Origin: a virus
DNA: 25,467 nt
IMG/VR virus record: IMGVR_UViG_3300024433_000046
Coordinates: 1 to 25,467 of that record
Direction: 5' to 3' (one strand)
The position numbers and the translations under genes are program-made. This document shows positions 21,524 through 25,467 of this stretch, piece after piece. The stretch's first letter is position 1. Every line of letters starts with the position of its first letter. Under the pieces are notes generated by a model. That model was not told the origin of the DNA, did not search any database, and worked only from the letters and a program-made list of their open reading frames with translations.

Positions 21524-24511
21524 ATGGCATCACTTCGAGAGCTTCCTTTGGACGATTTCATGGCGCGTGTAGGTGCATTGATACCCGCTTCATCCAACAA
21601 CACAGCCATTTCCACCGTCGATCCAGAATCCCTCGGGCCAGAAGCGTCCTCCATGCGCGAGCAAGCCATGCAGCCTTCAGTGGATCTTGACGTGGATCTC
21701 GTTCAAGCCAAAGCAAAACGCGAATCATCCCAAGCGCAGATGGAGATTCTACGCGCAGCTCAAGCACGCGACGAAGGCTTTGGCATTCGCCCAGGCACTG
21801 ATCTTAACCTAGAGAAAGGCGCTCCTCTCGGCGTGCGCGCTCGTCTCGGCTTGGATCAAAACCAATTCGAGCAATTCAAGTTGTTGGTGGAACAATACGG
21901 TGCGGAGAACGTGGACACGTCCGATGACGGGCGCTTTCTTCTGCGCAATCAGCCCGCCGAGGGAGGCGGCATAGAAGACCTCTTTGTAGATCCCGTGGGT
22001 CTAGACATAGGCGATGTGGCGGAGTTCAGCGGCGAGCTTTTCCCCATGATCAGCGGGATAATCGCCGCCAAGTTCGGGGGCAAGGTAGGCGCGACTGCGC
22101 TCCGTAGAGCAGGCTCCGCCATAGGCGCAATGGCAATCGGGGGTCAAACCGTTGGAGCCCTCCAAGATTCCATCGTGCGCGGTTACCGTCCCTTTAGCGA
22201 TGTGGATGTTTCCGACATAACATTGCAACGAGGCAAACTCGCTTTGCGTGACGCAGCGTTCGGCTCTCTCATAGCGGGCGCAGGAAAAGTCGCCACGAAG
22301 ATGCTGGAAATGCCCGGACTAGACGTAAATCTTTCCATGCGCAACATGCCGTCACGTCACCGTTTTGAAACCGCCACCACACGCGCCGCTGACAAACTCA
22401 AAGCTCAGACCGGCATCCGCTTCGAGCTGAGCCCCGCTCAAGCATCCGAACATACTCTGCTCGCGCGTTTGGAGAGCATGGTTGTGGGTCGCGTAGGCGC
22501 GGGCAGTTTCGTTGATCGCATCCGCGCTGTTCAAAACAAAGCGGAGAATGAACTCCGGCGAGTCGCGCTCGGCATGCCACGCACCATCACGGACGACGAG
22601 TTAATGTCTCTCTTGCCCAAAGCGGATGTGACGGGACAAAGCGTGCTCTCCCGACTCGGCACGGAAGCGCTGCGTCTCGAAGGCGACATAGCCAAAGCAT
22701 CACAGAAAATCCAACGCATTGGCACGCAGGAAGCACAGCAAATCGCCCGCGTCAATCTCGCCACGCCATTCAGCACATCACAAATCGGCGCTGCCGCGCG
22801 CAAACGAGCCGTGGGCGACTTCAAAGCGTTCAAAGACCGCATGAGAGCGCGTTACGATGCGTTTCTTTCCAATCCGGCAATTAGCGAGCGAAACATCCCT
22901 GCCAACGCACTTGCATCCGCAGCCAAGAAACTAGAGAAAGAACTCGTGCCCGCTGTCGAGAAAGATGTGGTCAAGAAGAGCGCTGTGCTCGACAGATTCG
23001 GCAATCCCACACAGACCATCAAGCAACAAACCGAGCGCTTGGAGAGCTTTACTCCCGCCAAGGTGAAAAGCTTTCTAGACGAGTTAAAAGGACTCCAAAA
23101 AGGCCGCGTCTCCGTCAATGACCTCAAAAAGATTCGCACTTCGATAGACGATGCCGTAGCCGAAGGTGTGGCTATCCCAGGCACAGACATTCATCAGCTC
23201 CTTGTCATCAAGGAAGCCGTCAATGACAGCATCGAAACTGCGCTTGCAGGCATGGCCGACAAGACTCTTCTGCTGCAATGGAAAAAGCTCTCAGAGGACT
23301 TCAGCGCGGGCATGTCACGATTTGACAAGATCGGGATACGCGAAATGCTCGTGAAACAAGGAGAGCGCGGCTCTGTAGGAGACGCCCATATCGCCGAGAG
23401 CTTTCTCGGCAAATCCGCCAATCACTTGGATCAGTTTAACTCTTTCAAAGCCTTTTTCGGCAACAACAGTCCGGAATTCCAAAACATGCGAGAGTTGGCG
23501 CGCAAGAAGATTTTGCACGGCTCTTTGGCTGAGCGCACAGACTGGATCGACGGGCAATTGCTTCGCTCTAAACTTAGTGCCGATGCGTTACACCCGGAAA
23601 TCGCCTCCGAACTCTTCGGCGCAACCAAAAAAGAACTCTTCCGCATCTCAGACGCGCTCTCTAAAGCACAAGGCAAGATCGGCATAGACGATCTAGACAA
23701 GCTTGCTCAATCTGGAACTTTAACAGCCAAAGAGATTCCAGCACTCATTGCAGCCGAAGCCGCGCGCGCCGAAGCCTACGGAAACAAGCTCATCAAAGCG
23801 GCAGCCAACGGCACGATCCATGCGGAGAAGATCAAGCCAAGCGATTTTATTCGCTATCTCACCAACATGGACCCGGATGACTCCGCACGGATTATAGGCT
23901 TGTTGCGTGATCGTCCCGAGCTACTCAAAAGCGTGAGCCAACTCGGTGTGGAGGACATCTGGTCCAAGATCCGCATTCGCATCGACAGCGGAGAGCAAAT
24001 TTCGCAAAAGCTTCTCAAAGACGTTCTCGGGACAGAGACTCAGCAGCGCACCTGGCAGAATATCATCGGCAACGATACGGTAGCGGCGCTAAACACTATG
24101 GTCGATTTGCTTGCTTCCCGCGAAAAAAGCACTGCATTCAAAGGCATGGGCAAGTTGGGCGGCGCGATGGATTTATCCAACCTGTTCCTACGCGGCGAGG
24201 TCGGCAGCCTGCCGGATATAGCAGGACGCTTCCTCTTGGGTGTTCTCTACAGCGGCCCTTTCAAGCGAGCTGTCACCAACCTGGCCACATCCAGCGACCG
24301 AGGGCGATTCTTAAACTCTGTGATTGCCAGCACGCCGTTCATTGAGGCTGTGATAGATCAATTTGGCACGGATGGCGCGATGCCCATCATGCAAGTGTTT
24401 CGTGAAATGATCGAACCAATGCAAGAACTTGAGATGAAAGAGCCAAGTGACTCTTTGCGCAAGCTCTCAGCGGAGGACTTTGACAGGAAGATCGCGGAAA
24501 TGTTAGAGTAG
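21524..24511 (+). CDS. large internal virion / DNA ejection protein candidate, 995 residues
   Basis: The ATG at 21524, one base after the previous stop, is preferred to the ATG at 21488, which would overlap the preceding gene by 35 bases. Residues 1-100 are mixed and acidic. About 165-215 and 240-262 are hydrophobic and Gly/Ala-rich (ELFPMISGIIAAKFGG, AAFGSLIAGAGKVATKM) and could insert in membranes. From about 275 the chain is helical with coiled-coil character, including IRFELSPAQASEHTLLARLES and KLEKELVPAVEKDV. Its size and final place match T7 gp16-type ejection proteins, but I see no lytic transglycosylase motif at the N-terminus. It probably forms the long conduit for genome entry. Confidence 0.75.
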   Translation: MASLRELPLDDFMARVGALIPASSNNTAISTVDPESLGPEASSMREQAMQPSVDLDVDLVQAKAKRESSQAQMEILRAAQARDEGFGIRPGTDLNLEKGAPLGVRARLGLDQNQFEQFKLLVEQYGAENVDTSDDGRFLLRNQPAEGGGIEDLFVDPVGLDIGDVAEFSGELFPMISGIIAAKFGGKVGATALRRAGSAIGAMAIGGQTVGALQDSIVRGYRPFSDVDVSDITLQRGKLALRDAAFGSLIAGAGKVATKMLEMPGLDVNLSMRNMPSRHRFETATTRAADKLKAQTGIRFELSPAQASEHTLLARLESMVVGRVGAGSFVDRIRAVQNKAENELRRVALGMPRTITDDELMSLLPKADVTGQSVLSRLGTEALRLEGDIAKASQKIQRIGTQEAQQIARVNLATPFSTSQIGAAARKRAVGDFKAFKDRMRARYDAFLSNPAISERNIPANALASAAKKLEKELVPAVEKDVVKKSAVLDRFGNPTQTIKQQTERLESFTPAKVKSFLDELKGLQKGRVSVNDLKKIRTSIDDAVAEGVAIPGTDIHQLLVIKEAVNDSIETALAGMADKTLLLQWKKLSEDFSAGMSRFDKIGIREMLVKQGERGSVGDAHIAESFLGKSANHLDQFNSFKAFFGNNSPEFQNMRELARKKILHGSLAERTDWIDGQLLRSKLSADALHPEIASELFGATKKELFRISDALSKAQGKIGIDDLDKLAQSGTLTAKEIPALIAAEAARAEAYGNKLIKAAANGTIHAEKIKPSDFIRYLTNMDPDDSARIIGLLRDRPELLKSVSQLGVEDIWSKIRIRIDSGEQISQKLLKDVLGTETQQRTWQNIIGNDTVAALNTMVDLLASREKSTAFKGMGKLGGAMDLSNLFLRGEVGSLPDIAGRFLLGVLYSGPFKRAVTNLATSSDRGRFLNSVIASTPFIEAVIDQFGTDGAMPIMQVFREMIEPMQELEMKEPSDSLRKLSAEDFDRKIAEMLE

Positions 24512-24513
24512 CC

Positions 24514-24639
24514 ATGCCCACCGTCAGCGCCAAGCAAGACCGCTTCTTCCGTGCCTGCAAGTCCAGAAAGAGCCGCAAGCGCATGAAGAAGAAGTGCCCG
24601 AGCGCCAAAGTAATCAAGGAGTTCCTTGGCAAGAGTTAG
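24514..24639 (+). CDS. 41-residue basic protein at end of tail operon
   Basis: It starts two bases after the previous stop and reads MPTVSAKQDRFFRACKS, then a Lys/Arg-rich core (RKSRKRMKKKCP), then SAKVIKEFLGKS. The SxKQxRFxxA opening with a VxKEF-like ending recalls a widespread class of very short basic phage peptides found near structural genes, which I know only as uncharacterised. Close spacing and this pattern argue that it is real. Two cysteines (residues 15 and 28) are unusual for that class. Nucleic acid binding or capsid-interior function is possible; function unknown. Confidence 0.6.
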   Translation: MPTVSAKQDRFFRACKSRKSRKRMKKKCPSAKVIKEFLGKS

Positions 24640-24773
24640 AGCCACGCACAAACTCCGGCCACACGATAATCTTTGATCGCGCTGTATCACCGCAGCATCG
24701 AGCCGCGTGCGCGCGAAGCCTGCCTTTTGCGTAAAGCTACGCGCATTCCATACTCGCTGTGCTTGTTTAACCG

Positions 24774-25361
24774 TCAAAGACTCGGCCCATTAGTCCACAA
24801 ATCCTCCATCTCCACGTGCGTCAACGTCCCGTTCCACACGCTCAAGTCATCCAGATCCGCCGAGCAAAAACCACCAAGCCCGCGCGGCGCGCTCCATCTC
24901 GCGCCGAGCACGCTCATTGGCAGCGGGAAACTCACAGCCAGGCGGTCTCGGAAGATCGCGTCCACATAAAGACTGATCCCGCTGCCATCCCGCGTGAAAG
25001 TCAAAAAGTGCCATTCGTTTAGCGGTATCCTGTAAGCAAACGCATAGTCTCGCGCTCCATACACCGTCAATCCCACGTGTCTAAACCTCTCGCCTGTGTT
25101 CACGCTCTCCAGCGTGATCGCGTATTTCTCATCACTTAGCAGCACCATGCCCCACGGACCCTCGACACGCTTAACCCATACGGACAAACTCCACACGCCT
25201 CTGACAGGCGCGAGACTCATAATCTCGGCACGATTCCCGCGAAAAGCGTAACTCGTCCGCGTTTGCCCGCCGTTTGTCACCTCATTGCCGTCGAAATACT
25301 TGAGCAATTCAGCGGCATTCAATTGAACCGCCGCTATTAGCAGCGCCATTATCTTCTTCAT
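24774..25361 (-). CDS. secreted LamG / concanavalin A-like lectin-fold protein
   Basis: The 195-residue product has an N-terminal signal peptide (MKKIMALLIAAVQLNAA), so it should leave the cytoplasm. The rest is one jellyroll domain of the LamG type: WSLSVWVKR near 53-61, then NEWHFLTFTRDGSGISLYVDA around residue 110-130 and a final DLDDLSVWNGTLTHVEMEDL, the classic strand and DD loop. Such domains bind glycans or act as modules in surface proteins. The ATG at 25361 is chosen because AGGAG lies five bases before it; an upstream GTG at 25367 falls inside that site. It stands alone on the minus strand with unusually strong initiation, as expected of an independently expressed cargo gene. Confidence 0.82.
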   Translation of the reverse strand: MKKIMALLIAAVQLNAAELLKYFDGNEVTNGGQTRTSYAFRGNRAEIMSLAPVRGVWSLSVWVKRVEGPWGMVLLSDEKYAITLESVNTGERFRHVGLTVYGARDYAFAYRIPLNEWHFLTFTRDGSGISLYVDAIFRDRLAVSFPLPMSVLGARWSAPRGLGGFCSADLDDLSVWNGTLTHVEMEDLWTNGPSL

Positions 25362-25371
25362 ACTCACTCCT
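25362..25371 (-). promoter_or_regulatory. strong Shine-Dalgarno site of the LamG gene
   Basis: On the minus strand AGGAGTGAGT immediately precedes the ATG at 25361, with a five-base spacer after AGGAG. It is the clearest ribosome binding site in the window and decides the start of the LamG gene. Most phage structural genes here lack such a site. Confidence 0.8.
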
Positions 25372-25400
25372 GTTGTTTATGTTTATCGCACTCTCTCTTG

Positions 25401-25466
25401 TTAAAATAGCAGCTCCGTGGTTTTCGCGATTAGCGCTGCTGCCATTGGCGCTTTTGAGGCGTTAGA
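25401..25466 (-). CDS. possible C-terminal fragment of another minus-strand gene
   Basis: A frame entering from the right edge on the minus strand reads SNASKAPMAAALIAKTTELLF then TAA at 25403-25401. It is 21 residues long and Ala-rich. It lies about 40 bases before the LamG start, in the same direction. It could be the tail of a real gene or chance; the fragment is too short to judge. Confidence 0.3.
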   Translation of the reverse strand, partial: SNASKAPMAAALIAKTTELLF

Positions 25467-25467
25467 T

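Noticed and set aside
24615-24628. Perfect inverted repeat CAAGGA-GT-TCCTTG near the end of the 41-residue gene
   Set aside because: It lies within codons and lacks a following T-run, so it is not a convincing terminator; possibly chance.
24729-24742. Small hairpin GCGTA-AAGC-TACGC after the tail operon
   Set aside because: Only five base pairs and no T-run in either direction; too weak to call a terminator.
1-25467. Transfer RNA genes, CRISPR arrays, insertion sequences or attachment sites
   Set aside because: No cloverleaf, regularly spaced repeat, transposase or integrase was seen by eye; a tRNA or repeat scan could not be run.

Overview
This window looks like the structural half of a tailed bacteriophage with a short-tailed (podovirus, T7-like) virion. 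The evidence is a large terminase, a portal with a glutamine-rich coiled-coil tail, a scaffold-like protein, adaptor-like and nozzle-like tail proteins, and three consecutive internal-virion-like proteins, the last about 1,000 residues long. It is probably from an environmental phage. No integrase, repressor, polymerase, tRNA, CRISPR array or insertion sequence was seen. Most starts have no Shine-Dalgarno sequence. Genes are packed end to start, with a dozen four-base ATGA/GTGA overlaps. A secreted LamG protein and a Tat-like N-terminus would fit a Bacteroidetes or Verrucomicrobia/Planctomycetes type of host, but that host guess is weak.

Layout. (1) 1-914, plus strand: the C-terminus of a fibre-like protein, then three small envelope-type proteins (two membrane, one lipoprotein) that may be part of a lysis cassette. 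No endolysin is visible. (2) 998-13698, minus strand, read right to left: large terminase, a 34-residue membrane protein, two cysteine-rich zinc-binding-like proteins, seven sugar-modification-like genes (six glycosyltransferase-like and one methyltransferase-like), portal, a small Tat-signal-like protein, a 95-residue protein and a scaffold-like protein. The major capsid gene expected after the scaffold is absent; the operon instead meets convergent plus-strand genes. (3) 13699-13984: a 286-base divergent control region. (4) 13985-24639, plus strand: tail fibre with a short collagen-like tract, nozzle-like protein, a second tail/receptor-type protein, adaptor-like protein, sulfotransferase-like protein, three internal-virion-like proteins and a 41-residue basic protein. 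(5) 24774-25361, minus strand: a secreted LamG-domain protein with a strong ribosome binding site, then a possible fragment of another minus-strand gene at the window edge.

How it may work together: the minus operon packages DNA and builds the procapsid, and the plus operon builds the tail and the DNA-ejection machinery. The unusual element is the carbohydrate chemistry placed inside these operons: six glycosyltransferase-like proteins and a methyltransferase between terminase and portal, and a sulfotransferase-like protein between adaptor and internal virion proteins. My inference is that the phage makes a methylated, possibly sulfated glycan on its own virion or on the host surface during late infection. 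This is the best candidate in the window for an undescribed system.
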